Origin: Thiothrix nivea
GTDB taxonomy: Bacteria > Pseudomonadota > Gammaproteobacteria > Thiotrichales > Thiotrichaceae
Direction of reading: 5' to 3'
Length of the DNA stretch: 57,971 nt
NCBI GenBank assembly: GCA_002746895.1
Contig: PDRT01000048.1
Location: forward strand, 1-57,971
Positions 35,957-46,533 of the stretch are shown here, piece after piece. Positions within the stretch are counted from its first letter, which is position 1. Every line of letters starts with the position of its first letter. The notes beneath the pieces are model-generated. The model was not told the DNA's origin, did not search any database, and saw nothing but the letters and a program-made list of their open reading frames with translations. Made by a program: the position numbers and the translations under genes.

Positions 35957-38900
35957 GTGAAACTTGCACTTATGCCAAAAGTATTGCTTTTCTTATTAAT
36001 CGTAATTTTTTCAGGCAAATTGTTTGCAACTGACCTGCATTTTTCACATTTGGGGTTACAACAGGGAGGAATCAATACACTGGCACAGGATAAGTATGGT
36101 TTTGTCTGGATAGGTACAAATAATGGCTTGATACGTTACGATGGCAGCACTATTGTCACCTATCGTCATGATCCGGATGACCCGCAGAGTATAACAAGTG
36201 ATGCTGTTATTGCACTGCATTATGGTAATGATGGGCGTTTGTGGCTGGGTAGTGCGGATTACGGTGCCGGTTATTATAATTACGTGACAGATACCTTTGC
36301 CCGTCTTGATACTCGTATTACCGGCCCGAATGTTTATCGTTTCTACGACAATCAATCAAACAAAGGAGTGTACGCCCAAACCAGCGCGGGGCTGTTTTAT
36401 CTCGGTGTAAATGATGTTCCTGAATTGGTCTTGAGTCAGCCCTATTCTGAATCTGTATTAGGTATGTATTCCGATGCATCAGGCACTCATGCCTTGCTGG
36501 AAACCGGGCAGCAACTGACCTTGGGACAAAGTCCTGACCGGCCTGAAAGCTACCGGATCATCCCGAAAACTCTGATCCAGTACTGGCAAACGGCATTTTG
36601 TCCACAGCTGATTAGAGAATCGACGCTGGCGGGTGGAGGTTCCGGTTTATTCTATTGTCTGCGGGATGGCAAAGTGGTCGACTCTGAGTTAAATGAAACT
36701 TTCTTTCAGGCGGGCATCAACCTCGCACAGCTACAGATTTATGATCTGGTGGAAGACACCCGTGGCGTTATCTGGGTAAGCAGCGATCTGGGGCTGTTAC
36801 AAATCACCGATGAAGAGCTAAATATTATTAACAGTAGTGGTGTGTTTGACGGCAAAAGCCTGTCAGACAATCAGCTGGCGGCGTTACTGGCCGGACAAAA
36901 ACAGACTGTATTTATTGCTACACAGCAGCAGGGCTTAAGTATTCTGAATCCGGATGATTCAGGTATTACTTATGTTAATAATTTACACACAGCGTTGCCG
37001 GAGACTGCTAAAAATCCTTGTCAATCAGAAAGCAAAGCAGAACCAGTGATCTGGAGTACACTACAGGACAGTGACGGTGGTTTGTGGCTGGGTAATGAAG
37101 CTGGTTTGTATTATCAGCCTGCTGATGCGGGAAGCTTGCAGCAACTACAATATATTTCCGGCAAACAGGGTAATGACGCGGAGCTATGCAACATCCTCTC
37201 ATTGGAAGAAGCTGCCGGGAAAATCTGGATTGGTACCCAACAGGGTCTGATGCACTACGATAAACAAAATCAGGTTTTGGCGCGGTATACGTCCCGCCCT
37301 GATAACCGCAGCCACAATGGATTAGCCGGGCAGCCTGTCACTGCTTTAAAGTATGACCCGAAGCGAGCCAGTCTGTGGGTCGGCACGGATCAGGCCGGGT
37401 TGCAGCGGGTTGACTTGAATAGCGATCAGGTGCAGCAGTTTCCTTATGAAAGCAATAATTCACAACTGCTGCCGCAGGCACAGATGCATAGCTTGTACCT
37501 GGATGAGATTAACCGGCTATGGATCGGGAGTAGTATGGGCTTATCGTTGTGGAATGAAGATAGTAATACCTTCAGAACGATCCGTGCCTCCGATGATCCG
37601 GCGACATTAAGTGATGCTGCTGTTTATGCTATCCACCCTGCCGATCAAGGCAAACTCTGGCTGGGTACTGGTAATGGTCTGAATATGTTTGACACGAACC
37701 GGTTTGCTGTGGAAAAACGTTGGTTTGAGCGCGATGGCCTGCCAAATCCGGTTATTTACCGTATAGCGGCAGGTAGTGGAGGAGATTTCTGGCTGAGTAC
37801 GGCTAATGGCCTGAGCCATTTTAATCCGGCGAAAAACAGTTTCCGCAACTTTTTTCCTCAGCATAAAATGCGATCCGCCAACCTTCATGCAGCCAATGGC
37901 CACAGAGGAAAAAAAGCTCCACTTTTTCTCGGTGGTCCGGCAGGTTTAAATATTATCAATTTGCAGACCATCACTGATGCTAGCAAAGCACATCTGCCGT
38001 TAATCACCCGGGTTGATGTCTTGGATGACGATAAAAAGGCTGAAACGATACGAGGTTTATTGACGGTAGACAATGTGCGGCAACAGTTACTATCCCGCCA
38101 TCTGCGGCTTAATTTTACCTATCCATTTTTTGGTGGTGATGAGTTATTGCAAAGCCGTTATCGTCTGCTGCCGGTTAATGATAACTGGTCAGATACACCT
38201 GTTGGAGTAAATTACGTTGAATATGTCAGTTTACAGCCGGGGAACTACGAATTTCAGTTACAGGCAGATTTAGTCGGTAACCAGGTCAGCCGTTTCCAGT
38301 TTGTGATTGAGCCTTATTTCTGGGAAACACCTTGGTTCAGGGGACTAATATTGGTAACGCTGTTCGTACTGACTATTGTGTTATCGATTTATTTGTACCA
38401 GGGCTGGACTAAACTCTCCGCTGAGAAAATGACCCAGCAGCATTACCGTATTGTTGAACACGAGCTGCGTCCACACTTGTATGAGACAAAAAAGCACTTG
38501 TCGAATCTGATGCAATCGCCGCGCCTGACCATTAAAGATAAGCAGCATATCCGCTTCACAGTGATGCCGTTAATCAGTAAGTCGATCGACTTTATTGCAG
38601 AGCTACGAACCCTGGTAGATCTGAAACGAACAGTTAAACAGCCTAAACAATTGTATATGCTGGAAGATGTTTTAGATGAGGTGTTGTTGTTTTTTAACGA
38701 CTATCAGCAACGAATCACGATAGGAGAAGTAGAGGATTTAAATATCCTGACCCATCAGGATGCGGTGTATTTGCTGGTGAAAAATTTGATATCCAATGCT
38801 ATTAAGTATTCTCCCGATGGTAAGCCGGTGACGCTGAAGGTATACCGTAAACAGAAAAATCTGGTGATTGAGTGTCTTGATCAGGGGATAGGGATCAGCA

Positions 38901-39100
38901 AAAACAAACGTAAGGCAATCTATGAGCCTTATAAACGCTTTGCGGGTGAGTATAAGAATATCAATGGTCAGGGCATTGGTCTGGCGATCGTGCGCTTTAT
39001 TGTGCATACCTATCAAGGGCATATCCGTATTGAGGACAACCAGCCGCAAGGTTGCCGGTTTATTGTCGAGCTGAAGGGAGTAGTGACGGATGACAGCTAA
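35957..39100 (+). CDS. Beta-propeller sensor histidine kinase
   Basis: 1047 aa. A signal/anchor (VLLFLLIVIFSGKLFA) precedes a large periplasmic two-component-regulator propeller. At least nine WIGT..GL-type blades are seen (FVWIGTNNGLIRYDG, GLWLGNEAGLYY, KIWIGTQQGLMHYD, RLWIGSSMGLSLW, KLWLGTGNGLNMFD). A Y_Y_Y domain (SRYRLLPVNDNWSD...LQPGNYEFQLQA) and one membrane helix (FRGLILVTLFVLTIVLSIYLY) follow. The kinase has an H-box VEHELRPHLYE and HATPase motifs NLISNAIKYSPDG, DQGIGI and GQGIGLAIV. The ligand is unknown; related sensors bind carbohydrates. It overlaps the regulator gene by 11 nt. Confidence 0.93.
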   Translation: MKLALMPKVLLFLLIVIFSGKLFATDLHFSHLGLQQGGINTLAQDKYGFVWIGTNNGLIRYDGSTIVTYRHDPDDPQSITSDAVIALHYGNDGRLWLGSADYGAGYYNYVTDTFARLDTRITGPNVYRFYDNQSNKGVYAQTSAGLFYLGVNDVPELVLSQPYSESVLGMYSDASGTHALLETGQQLTLGQSPDRPESYRIIPKTLIQYWQTAFCPQLIRESTLAGGGSGLFYCLRDGKVVDSELNETFFQAGINLAQLQIYDLVEDTRGVIWVSSDLGLLQITDEELNIINSSGVFDGKSLSDNQLAALLAGQKQTVFIATQQQGLSILNPDDSGITYVNNLHTALPETAKNPCQSESKAEPVIWSTLQDSDGGLWLGNEAGLYYQPADAGSLQQLQYISGKQGNDAELCNILSLEEAAGKIWIGTQQGLMHYDKQNQVLARYTSRPDNRSHNGLAGQPVTALKYDPKRASLWVGTDQAGLQRVDLNSDQVQQFPYESNNSQLLPQAQMHSLYLDEINRLWIGSSMGLSLWNEDSNTFRTIRASDDPATLSDAAVYAIHPADQGKLWLGTGNGLNMFDTNRFAVEKRWFERDGLPNPVIYRIAAGSGGDFWLSTANGLSHFNPAKNSFRNFFPQHKMRSANLHAANGHRGKKAPLFLGGPAGLNIINLQTITDASKAHLPLITRVDVLDDDKKAETIRGLLTVDNVRQQLLSRHLRLNFTYPFFGGDELLQSRYRLLPVNDNWSDTPVGVNYVEYVSLQPGNYEFQLQADLVGNQVSRFQFVIEPYFWETPWFRGLILVTLFVLTIVLSIYLYQGWTKLSAEKMTQQHYRIVEHELRPHLYETKKHLSNLMQSPRLTIKDKQHIRFTVMPLISKSIDFIAELRTLVDLKRTVKQPKQLYMLEDVLDEVLLFFNDYQQRITIGEVEDLNILTHQDAVYLLVKNLISNAIKYSPDGKPVTLKVYRKQKNLVIECLDQGIGISKNKRKAIYEPYKRFAGEYKNINGQGIGLAIVRFIVHTYQGHIRIEDNQPQGCRFIVELKGVVTDDS

Positions 39101-39908
39101 GACTGGCGGAACACTGATTCTGGTAGATGATGAACCAACGGCTCTCCAGCGCCTGTTGAGCTTGTTGCAGGATGAGTATGAATGCCATTATGCACTGACC
39201 GGCACAGGCGGCTTACGTTTATACGAACAGTTGGTAGATAAAAATCCGGTGGTGGTTTGTGATGTGAAACTGCCGGATATGGCGGGTTTTGATGTTTGTC
39301 GTGCTATTAAAGCACAGAATCCGGCCACCTATGTCATGCTATTGACCGCTTATAATGACAGTGAACTCAGAATGGCCGGGCTGAATGCCTATGCGGACAG
39401 CTATATGGACAAGGTACAAAGTGATGAGGAAATCAGGCTAAAAGTCAGGAATGCTTTTAATACCATCCATTTTAATCATCCGGTGGAACCACCGGCGGTC
39501 ATGAATAAAGCTATAAATAACCACAATTTTGACAATTTCGAAGATCTGGTCAGAAACCGTCTGTTGGAATACTACAAACAGCCATCTACTGAGCGGGATA
39601 AACGTATCTGTAGTCTGGAGGCAATGGCGGACTTTACTAACCAGTCACCTCGTACCTTTCAGCGCAAAATGCAAAGGCTGGTTGGCCTGCCCTTCAAAAC
39701 GTTTCAGCTGAAAGTGCGCCTAGATCGGGGACGGGAGCTACTGATGGATGGCTTCAGCGTTACACAGATTGCCGAAATACTTGAGTTTTCAAGTCCTTCT
39801 CACTTCTCGCGTGCTTTCCGCGATTATTACGGTATGACGCCGGGGAAATATAAACGGTGTGCTCAAACTCAACCCGCCAGCAAATCCGCCCTCTTCGGAT
39901 TACGCTGA
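39090..39908 (+). CDS. AraC-type response regulator
   Basis: 272 aa. The receiver domain has LILVDDEPTALQRLL, phospho-acceptor Asp in VVCDVKLPDMAGFD, and the conserved Lys in YMDKVQ (followed by V instead of P). Residues 165-265 hold an AraC HTH pair (LEAMADFTNQSPRTFQRKMQRLVGLPFKTFQLKVRL...VTQIAEILEFSSPSHFSRAFRDYYGMTPGKYK). It is encoded with the propeller kinase. Its 3' end overlaps the convergent yhbY gene by 40 nt. Confidence 0.93.
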   Translation: MTAKTGGTLILVDDEPTALQRLLSLLQDEYECHYALTGTGGLRLYEQLVDKNPVVVCDVKLPDMAGFDVCRAIKAQNPATYVMLLTAYNDSELRMAGLNAYADSYMDKVQSDEEIRLKVRNAFNTIHFNHPVEPPAVMNKAINNHNFDNFEDLVRNRLLEYYKQPSTERDKRICSLEAMADFTNQSPRTFQRKMQRLVGLPFKTFQLKVRLDRGRELLMDGFSVTQIAEILEFSSPSHFSRAFRDYYGMTPGKYKRCAQTQPASKSALFGLR

Positions 39909-40165
39909 TACAATACAGCCATGTTACCGATTTGCTGGATAAGCACAGCTTTGTCAGCACGCTTCAACAGTTGTTGTATCATCTCATCGCGGGCATTGCG
40001 ATCACCCACGCTGATTTTAACCTTGATTAACTGATGATAATCCAGCGCTGTATCAAGTTCTTCCAGTATACTGTCTTTCAGACCGTGTTGACCGATCATC
40101 ACTACCGGTTTGAGGTCGTGGGCCAGTCCCTTGAGACGTTTTTTCTGCGTTTCTTTTAATTCCAT
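39869..40165 (-). CDS. yhbY: Ribosome-assembly RNA-binding protein YhbY (CRM domain)
   Basis: 98 aa, a single CRM domain with LKGLAHDLKPVVMIGQHGL (the GxxG RNA-binding loop region) and a C-terminal YQRNPKR. It binds pre-50S particles. It is divergent from rlmE, as in E. coli, and both act in large-subunit maturation. It is convergent with and overlaps the AraC regulator. Confidence 0.95.
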   Translation of the reverse strand: MELKETQKKRLKGLAHDLKPVVMIGQHGLKDSILEELDTALDYHQLIKVKISVGDRNARDEMIQQLLKRADKAVLIQQIGNMAVLYQRNPKRADLLAG

Positions 40166-40244
40166 GGTAGGCTTTCCGAAAATTATCCGACAGTGTATGA
40201 AAGTATGAACTTTCGCCGGTAAGTGTAAGCACTAAATCAATCCT

Positions 40245-40865
40245 ATGGCAAGAAGCAAGAGCAGTCAGCGCTGGCTGCGTGAACACTTTGATGATGAATA
40301 CGTGAAAAAGTCGCAACAGGACGGCTATCGCTCGCGTGCTGTCTACAAGTTAAAGGAAATTCATGAAAAGGACCGGATTATTCAGCCGGGCCATACCGTG
40401 GTGGATCTGGGTGCGGCACCGGGTGGCTGGAGTCAGTACGCCAGTCAGCTGGTCGGACAGCAGGGGCGGGTCATCGCCAGTGACATTCTGCCGATTGATC
40501 CGCTACCGTTTGTGGAGTTTGTAGTTGGTGATTTTCGTGAGGATGAGGTGCTACAGGAGTTGCTGGGCTTATTAGGTGATAATAAGGCCGATCTTGTTAT
40601 TTCGGACATGGCACCCAACATCAGTGGTATGGAGGCTGTGGATCAGCCACGTTCCATTTATTTGTGCGAACTGGCACTGGATATGGCAACTCAGGTGCTG
40701 AAGCCCGGCGGGGGCTTTGTTGTCAAACTGTTTCAGGGTCAGGGGTCAGATGATTTTCTGAAAGCCGTGCGTAAACATTTCAAACGTGTAAAAATCCGTA
40801 AGCCATTGGCTTCAAGACCCCGTAGTCGTGAAGTATATGTGCTTGCACAGCATTTTATGGTGTAA
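40245..40865 (+). CDS. rlmE: 23S rRNA (U2552) 2'-O-methyltransferase
   Basis: 206 aa, FtsJ/RrmJ family. The catalytic tetrad K-D-K-E is visible in [39 protein letters not shown] and [12 protein letters not shown] motif [15 protein letters not shown]. It is followed by ftsH, the classical rlmE-ftsH order. Confidence 0.97.
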   Translation: MARSKSSQRWLREHFDDEYVKKSQQDGYRSRAVYKLKEIHEKDRIIQPGHTVVDLGAAPGGWSQYASQLVGQQGRVIASDILPIDPLPFVEFVVGDFREDEVLQELLGLLGDNKADLVISDMAPNISGMEAVDQPRSIYLCELALDMATQVLKPGGGFVVKLFQGQGSDDFLKAVRKHFKRVKIRKPLASRPRSREVYVLAQHFMV

Positions 40866-40925
40866 TATTTGTGAGAATTTTTGATCGTGGTTTTTGCGGC
40901 CACCTAGCGGAAATGGAGTATTTCC

Positions 40926-42851
40926 ATGAATGAATTAACCAAGAATTTACTGATTTGGGCAGTAATTGCGTTTGTACTGATCGCCGTATTCAGTAAATTC
41001 AGTGCGCCCACTCAGCCACCTTCACAACTGTCTTACTCGGAATTTATTCAAAGTGTACGCGAGAGTGCTGTCAAGGAAGTGGATATTAAGGGGCAGACCA
41101 TTGTCGGTACCACTGCGAATGGTACAAAATTCACAACCTACAGCCCACCGGATGATCCACAACTGGTGAATGACCTGCTGGCTAATAATGTCAAGGTGCG
41201 CGCCGCGCCACCGGAAGAACGCTCTATCTTCTGGGACATTGTGATTAGCTGGGTGCCGTTCCTGCTGATTATCGGTTTGTGGATTTACATCATGCGCCAG
41301 ATGCAGGGCGGCGGCGGTGGCCGGGGTGCAATGTCATTCGGCAAGAGCCGGGCACGAATGATGACGGAAGATCAGGTTAAAGTGAATTTCAGTGATGTCG
41401 CCGGTTGTGAGGAAGCAAAGGATGAAGTCGGCGAACTGGTGGAATTCCTGCGTGATCCGGGCAAATTCCAGAAACTGGGCGGTAAAATTCCGCGCGGTGT
41501 GCTGATGGTGGGTTCACCGGGCACAGGTAAAACCTTGCTGGCCAAGGCGATTGCCGGTGAAGCAAAAGTACCGTTCTTCAGTATTTCCGGCTCTGATTTT
41601 GTGGAGATGTTTGTTGGTGTCGGTGCCTCCCGGGTACGTGACATGTTCGAACAGGCGAAGAAACATGCACCGTGCATTATCTTTATTGATGAAATTGATG
41701 CCGTAGGCCGTCAGCGTGGTGCCGGTCTTGGCGGTGGTCATGATGAACGCGAACAGACGCTGAACCAGCTGCTGGTTGAGATGGATGGTTTTGAGGGCAG
41801 TGAAGGCATTATTGTGATTGCGGCCACCAACCGTCCGGATGTCCTTGACCCCGCATTATTACGCCCCGGTCGTTTTGACCGTCAGGTAGTGGTGCCACTG
41901 CCGGATGTGCGTGGTCGTGAGCAAATTCTCAGGGTACACATGCGAAAAGTACCCCTGGGTGATGATGTTAAACCGTCACTGATTGCCCGCGGTACGCCGG
42001 GATTCTCCGGTGCCGATCTGGCGAACCTGGTTAATGAAGCGGCATTATTTGCGGCGCGTGCGAATAAGCGCACGGTGGATATGTCCGAGTTTGAAGATGC
42101 CAAAGACAAGATCATGATGGGCGCTGAGCGCAAGTCAATGGTGATGAATGAGGATGAAAAGCTGAATACGGCTTATCACGAAGCAGGACATGCCATTGTC
42201 GGGCTGAAAGTACCGTCACATGATCCGGTGTACAAAGTCACCATTATTCCGCGGGGCCGGGCACTGGGTGTGACCATGTATCTGCCGGAAGAAGACCGTT
42301 ACAGTGCCAGCAAGGAACGTCTGGAAAGCCAGATTTCCAGCCTGTTTGGTGGCCGAATTGCTGAAGAACTGACACTGGGCGAGGAAGGTGTAACGACCGG
42401 TGCCTCCAATGATATTGAGCGTGCCACCGAGATTGCACGGAATATGGTGACCAAGTGGGGCCTGTCCAATAAGCTGGGGCCTTTGTCTTACTCTGAAGAT
42501 GAAGGAGAGGTGTTCCTTGGCCGCAGTGTGACACAGCATAAGCACATGTCTGATGAAACAGCCCATGCAATTGATCAGGAAATCCGTGATTTTATCGACC
42601 GTAACTATCAGCGGGCAGAAAATATTCTGAAAGAGAATATTGATAAGCTGCATGCAATGGCCAAGGCGCTAATGAAGTACGAAACCATTGATCGTAAACA
42701 GATTGATGCGATTATGCGTGGTGAGGAGCCACCACCACCTTCCGACTGGTCTGATGATGGTGAATCCGGTCCGTCCGGCACACCACCTTCGGCCAAAAAG
42801 AAAGAGACTGACACGGATGTGGACAATTCAATTGTCGGTGATCCTGCTTAA
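40926..42851 (+). CDS. ftsH: ATP-dependent zinc metalloprotease FtsH
   Basis: 641 aa membrane AAA protease. Two membrane helices ([32 protein letters not shown]) flank a small periplasmic domain. The AAA module has Walker [14 protein letters not shown] (Ser where many have Pro), Walker [13 protein letters not shown] and the second-region motif [18 protein letters not shown]. The zinc motif is HEAGHA. It degrades misfolded membrane proteins and LpxC/sigma32-type substrates. It is followed by a strong terminator. Confidence 0.98.
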   Translation: MNELTKNLLIWAVIAFVLIAVFSKFSAPTQPPSQLSYSEFIQSVRESAVKEVDIKGQTIVGTTANGTKFTTYSPPDDPQLVNDLLANNVKVRAAPPEERSIFWDIVISWVPFLLIIGLWIYIMRQMQGGGGGRGAMSFGKSRARMMTEDQVKVNFSDVAGCEEAKDEVGELVEFLRDPGKFQKLGGKIPRGVLMVGSPGTGKTLLAKAIAGEAKVPFFSISGSDFVEMFVGVGASRVRDMFEQAKKHAPCIIFIDEIDAVGRQRGAGLGGGHDEREQTLNQLLVEMDGFEGSEGIIVIAATNRPDVLDPALLRPGRFDRQVVVPLPDVRGREQILRVHMRKVPLGDDVKPSLIARGTPGFSGADLANLVNEAALFAARANKRTVDMSEFEDAKDKIMMGAERKSMVMNEDEKLNTAYHEAGHAIVGLKVPSHDPVYKVTIIPRGRALGVTMYLPEEDRYSASKERLESQISSLFGGRIAEELTLGEEGVTTGASNDIERATEIARNMVTKWGLSNKLGPLSYSEDEGEVFLGRSVTQHKHMSDETAHAIDQEIRDFIDRNYQRAENILKENIDKLHAMAKALMKYETIDRKQIDAIMRGEEPPPPSDWSDDGESGPSGTPPSAKKKETDTDVDNSIVGDPA

Positions 42852-42875
42852 AAATAGGGGTATCTTTATTAATGA

Positions 42876-42901
42876 GGCGCGGTTTTCCGCGCCTTTGTTT
42901 T
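42876..42901 (+). terminator. Intrinsic terminator after ftsH
   Basis: GGCGCGG-TTTT-CCGCGCC (7-bp perfect stem, 4-nt loop) is followed by TTTGTTTT. It separates ftsH from folP, which starts 20 nt further on. Confidence 0.9.
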
Positions 42902-42921
42902 ATGATGGGGCGGATTAATCA

Positions 42922-43782
42922 ATGACGAATAGACTCTCTGAATTACGTTCTGAAATAAGCGTCATGGGCATTCTTAATGTCACGCCGGATTCCTTCTCGG
43001 ACGGCGGGCAGTTTGTGGTGCGTGATCAGGCATTACAGCATGTTGAAGTCATGATTCGGGAGGGTGCTGCGATTATCGATATCGGGGGAGAGTCCACACG
43101 TCCGGGGGCGCAGGATGTCAGTGCAGAACAGGAGCTGGAGCGGGTAATCCCGGTGCTGGAAATGATCAAGCAGCGCTTTGATATTCCGGTTTCTGTCGAT
43201 ACCAGTAAATCTGTGGTGATGCAGCAGGCCATTGCCGCCGGTGCTGATATGATTAATGATGTCAGGGCACTGCAGGAAGACGGTGCATTACAGGTTTGTG
43301 CGGGCAGTGAGGTTGATGTGTGCCTGATGCACATGCTGGGCCAGCCGCGTACCATGCAGGTTAATCCGTCCTATGCTAACGTGGTGAGTGATATTGCTGA
43401 TTTTTTCAGCCAGCGTTTGACTGACTGCGAGCAGGCCGGGTTGTCCGCTGAGCGAATCTGGCTTGATCCGGGGTTTGGTTTTGGCAAAACACTGGAGCAC
43501 AATATTGAATTATTGCAGCAACTGGATGAACTGAATCGCTTTCAATTACCACTATTGGTAGGTATGTCACGCAAAACGATGATTGGAGCGATACTCGGGG
43601 ATTGTCCGGTGGCTGAACGTTTACAGGGCAGTGTGGCTGCAGCAGTGATTGCGGCGATGAATGGTGCAAAAATGCTGCGGGTACATGATGTGAAGGCAAC
43701 CGTTGATGCATTAAAAATGGTACAGGCCATAAAATACAAAAAAACAGGCTTAGTGCCTGCTACAGGAATTGATCATGTCTAA
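42922..43782 (+). CDS. folP: Dihydropteroate synthase
   Basis: 286 aa TIM barrel. Motifs: [42 protein letters not shown] and [11 protein letters not shown]. It joins dihydropterin pyrophosphate and p-aminobenzoate for folate synthesis and is the target of sulfonamides in other bacteria. It overlaps the glmM start by 8 nt. Confidence 0.97.
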   Translation: MTNRLSELRSEISVMGILNVTPDSFSDGGQFVVRDQALQHVEVMIREGAAIIDIGGESTRPGAQDVSAEQELERVIPVLEMIKQRFDIPVSVDTSKSVVMQQAIAAGADMINDVRALQEDGALQVCAGSEVDVCLMHMLGQPRTMQVNPSYANVVSDIADFFSQRLTDCEQAGLSAERIWLDPGFGFGKTLEHNIELLQQLDELNRFQLPLLVGMSRKTMIGAILGDCPVAERLQGSVAAAVIAAMNGAKMLRVHDVKATVDALKMVQAIKYKKTGLVPATGIDHV

Positions 43783-45109
43783 AAAATATTTTGGAACAGA
43801 TGGTATCCGTGGCCGGATTGGTGAATATCCGATGACGCCGGATTTTGTGCTCAAGCTGGGTTGGGCGGCGGGTAAGGTTTTAACCACCAATGGCCATCCA
43901 CTGGTACTGATCGGTAAAGATCCACGCATTTCCGGCTATATGCTGGAATCCGCATTACAGGCCGGACTGGCGGCTGCGGGCGTAAATGTCCGCCTGCTCG
44001 GGCCAATGCCGACTCCGGGGGTGGCTTATCTAACCCGCGCTTTCCGTGCCTCTGCCGGCATTGTGATCAGTGCTTCGCATAACCCCTATCATGACAACGG
44101 CGTAAAGTTCTTTGCTGCCAATGGCATGAAGCTGCCGGATGAGACTGAACACCGGATTGAAACCTATCTTGAAAGTGAGCTGGCAACCGTGCCTTCAGAA
44201 GAGCTGGGGCGAACGGTGCGTATTAATGATGCTGCCGGGCGCTATATTGAATTCTGTAAGCGCGGCTTGCCAAACTCGTTGTCGCTGAAAGGTCTGCGCA
44301 TTGTCGTGGATTGTGCCAATGGTGCGACGTATCATATTGCCCCGGATGTTTTCAGTGAGCTGGGAGCCGAGGTCATTGCGATTGGTAATCAGCCGGATGG
44401 ATTTAATATCAATAAAAACTGTGGCGCAACAGCGGTGGGTTCTCTGAGTGACAAGGTGCTTGAATACCGTGCGGACATCGGCATAGCACTGGATGGGGAT
44501 GGTGACCGGCTGATTATGGTCGATCACAAGGGCGAGAAGGTGGATGGTGATGAGGCACTGGCGATTATTGCGGCATTCCGGCGTAATGAGGAAGGCCTGA
44601 AAACCGGTGTGGTCGGTACGCTGATGAGTAATCTGGGACTGGAGAAAGCCATTAAAGGCTTTGGTATGCCCTTTTACCGCGCCAATGTCGGTGATCGTTA
44701 CGTTGTCTCACAGATGATGGAACATAATTGCCTGTTAGGTGGCGAAGGTTCCGGCCATTTGATTGTACGCGACCATACGCCGACCGGTGACGGGATCGTT
44801 GCCGCACTGCAGATTCTGCGGGCCATGATCGCCACGGGGCAATCCCTGCACGATATTAAGCATGTGATGAATAAATATCCGCAAACGCTGGTGAATGTAC
44901 CGGTTAAACAGCGGATTAACCTGGATACAGCCACCGGTGTGCAGGATGCCGTAAAGCAGGTCGAGTCACGTCTGGGTGAGCGCGGGCGGGTGCTGTTACG
45001 TGCGTCCGGAACCGAGCCACTGATCCGGGTCATGGTGGAAGGCGATGATGTCGGAGAGACCTTCCAGTTGGCGAATAATATTGCGGCAGCAGTGCGCGAG
45101 GCTGCCTGA
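43775..45109 (+). CDS. glmM: Phosphoglucosamine mutase
   Basis: 444 aa from ATG 43775 ([22 protein letters not shown]). Catalytic Ser in [17 protein letters not shown], Mg-binding loop [12 protein letters not shown] and C-terminal [15 protein letters not shown]. It makes glucosamine-1-phosphate for peptidoglycan and LPS. It is translationally overlapped with folP. Confidence 0.98.
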   Translation: MSKKYFGTDGIRGRIGEYPMTPDFVLKLGWAAGKVLTTNGHPLVLIGKDPRISGYMLESALQAGLAAAGVNVRLLGPMPTPGVAYLTRAFRASAGIVISASHNPYHDNGVKFFAANGMKLPDETEHRIETYLESELATVPSEELGRTVRINDAAGRYIEFCKRGLPNSLSLKGLRIVVDCANGATYHIAPDVFSELGAEVIAIGNQPDGFNINKNCGATAVGSLSDKVLEYRADIGIALDGDGDRLIMVDHKGEKVDGDEALAIIAAFRRNEEGLKTGVVGTLMSNLGLEKAIKGFGMPFYRANVGDRYVVSQMMEHNCLLGGEGSGHLIVRDHTPTGDGIVAALQILRAMIATGQSLHDIKHVMNKYPQTLVNVPVKQRINLDTATGVQDAVKQVESRLGERGRVLLRASGTEPLIRVMVEGDDVGETFQLANNIAAAVREAA

Positions 45110-45187
45110 TCCTTATTCCTTAAAAAGAATTGATTTCTCGGCATACTATCGGTACTCTTTCGCCCTTGCTTAGAGGAAAGGACAGGT

Positions 45188-45952
45188 ATGAGACGTTCAT
45201 TGATCGCCGGAAACTGGAAGCTGAATGGCTCCGGTGCTTCTGTTGAAACGTTGGTAAATGGCATTCTGGCTGGTGCTGCTGATCTGAGTGATGTATCCAT
45301 TGCAGTTTGTGCACCGTATGTTTACATCCCGCAGGTAGCACAGTTATTGCAGGGCAGTTCGGTCGCTCTCGGAGCGCAAGATGTCAGTGAACATAATGCA
45401 GGGGCTTTTACCGGTGAGGTTTCGGCACCCATGCTGGAAGAGTTTGGCTGTCAGTATGTCATTGTCGGACACTCTGAGCGCCGCGCCCTTTTCGGCGAGC
45501 GTGATGAAGATACCGCAGCCAAGTTTGCAGCGGCACGCAAACAGGGTTTGACACCTATTTTATGTGTCGGTGAAACACTGGAAGAACGTGAGCAGGGTGT
45601 AACAGAGACGGTTGTTGGCCGACAGCTGGATGCAGTGATTGCCTTGGAAGGAGAGGCAGCACTGGCGGATGCGGTGATTGCTTATGAACCGGTCTGGGCA
45701 ATCGGAACCGGCGAGACTGCAACACCTCAGCAGGCACAGGATGTCCATGCGTTTATCCGGAGTAAAATCGCTGCATTAGATGCAGAGGTCGCTGACAAGG
45801 TACAGATACTATATGGTGGCAGTGTAAAAGGTAGTAACGCTGCTGAATTATTTGCGATGGCGGATATTGATGGTGGCCTGATTGGCGGGGCTTCGCTACA
45901 GGCGCAGGACTTTCTTGCGATTTGTCAGGCAGGACATGACGCAGGCCACTAA
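45188..45952 (+). CDS. tpiA: Triosephosphate isomerase
   Basis: 254 aa. AGNWKLNG (Lys), IVGHSERRALF (His), AYEPVWAIGTGETATPQQ (Glu and loop 6) and YGGSVKGSNAAELF. Standard glycolytic enzyme. A good AGAGGAAAGG site precedes the ATG. Confidence 0.98.
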   Translation: MRRSLIAGNWKLNGSGASVETLVNGILAGAADLSDVSIAVCAPYVYIPQVAQLLQGSSVALGAQDVSEHNAGAFTGEVSAPMLEEFGCQYVIVGHSERRALFGERDEDTAAKFAAARKQGLTPILCVGETLEEREQGVTETVVGRQLDAVIALEGEAALADAVIAYEPVWAIGTGETATPQQAQDVHAFIRSKIAALDAEVADKVQILYGGSVKGSNAAELFAMADIDGGLIGGASLQAQDFLAICQAGHDAGH

Positions 45953-45971
45953 GCCAGTTTAGAATTTAATC

Positions 45972-46430
45972 ATGTTATATAATATTTTACTGATCGTACA
46001 GATTATTATTTCCGTTGGAATTATTGTGCTGGTACTGATGCAGCATGGTAAAGGTGCTGATGCCGGTGCTGCGTTTGGCAGTGGTGCATCTGGCACAGTG
46101 TTTGGTGCCCGTGGTTCAGGCAGCTTTCTGAGTCGTTCGACTGCTATTCTGGCGACAGTATTTTTCCTGAACTCAATTGCGCTGGCCTGGCTGGTTTCTA
46201 ATCACACCACGGAGTTCAGTAGTGTTATGGATGCGATTCAGACGGAAGAGTCTGCACCGGCTCCAGCAGCTACTGGCAGTGAAGTTCCGGTAGTACCCGG
46301 ACAGGAAGCGAACACAGCCAGTCAGAGTGAAGTGCCTGCTCCGGCTGATGAAGTACCTGTTGCCCCGCCTGCACAATCGTCGGAAGTGCCGACGGCTCCA
46401 GCAGCGGAAGAGAATACGCAACAACAGTAA
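45972..46430 (+). CDS. secG: Preprotein translocase subunit SecG, long C-terminus
   Basis: 152 aa against about 110 in E. coli. Two membrane helices (LLIVQIIISVGIIVLVLM; LATVFFLNSIALAWLV) flank QHGKGADAGAAFGSGASGTVFGARGSGSFLSR, the SecG signature. After residue 85 comes a Pro/Val/Ala/Glu-rich disordered tail with SEVP repeats (SEVPVVPG..., SEVPAPADEVPVAP..., SEVPTAP). The tail is probably not essential to translocation. tpiA-secG-tRNA-Leu is the usual order. Confidence 0.95.
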   Translation: MLYNILLIVQIIISVGIIVLVLMQHGKGADAGAAFGSGASGTVFGARGSGSFLSRSTAILATVFFLNSIALAWLVSNHTTEFSSVMDAIQTEESAPAPAATGSEVPVVPGQEANTASQSEVPAPADEVPVAPPAQSSEVPTAPAAEENTQQQ

Positions 46431-46446
46431 GCAAAACGCATTTAAC

Positions 46447-46533
46447 GCCGATGTGGTGGAATTGGTAGACACGCCATCTTGAGGGGGTGGTGACCATTAG
46501 GTCGTGCGAGTTCAAGTCTCGCCATCGGCACCA
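46447..46533 (+). tRNA. tRNA-Leu (GAG)
   Basis: Class II tRNA: acceptor GCCGATG pairs with CATCGGC, D-arm GGTGGAATTGGTAGACAC, anticodon loop TTGAGGG with GAG (CUC codons), a long variable arm, T-loop TTCAAGT and encoded CCA. One stem pair in the anticodon arm is a T-G wobble. It follows secG, as in many gammaproteobacteria. Confidence 0.95.
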
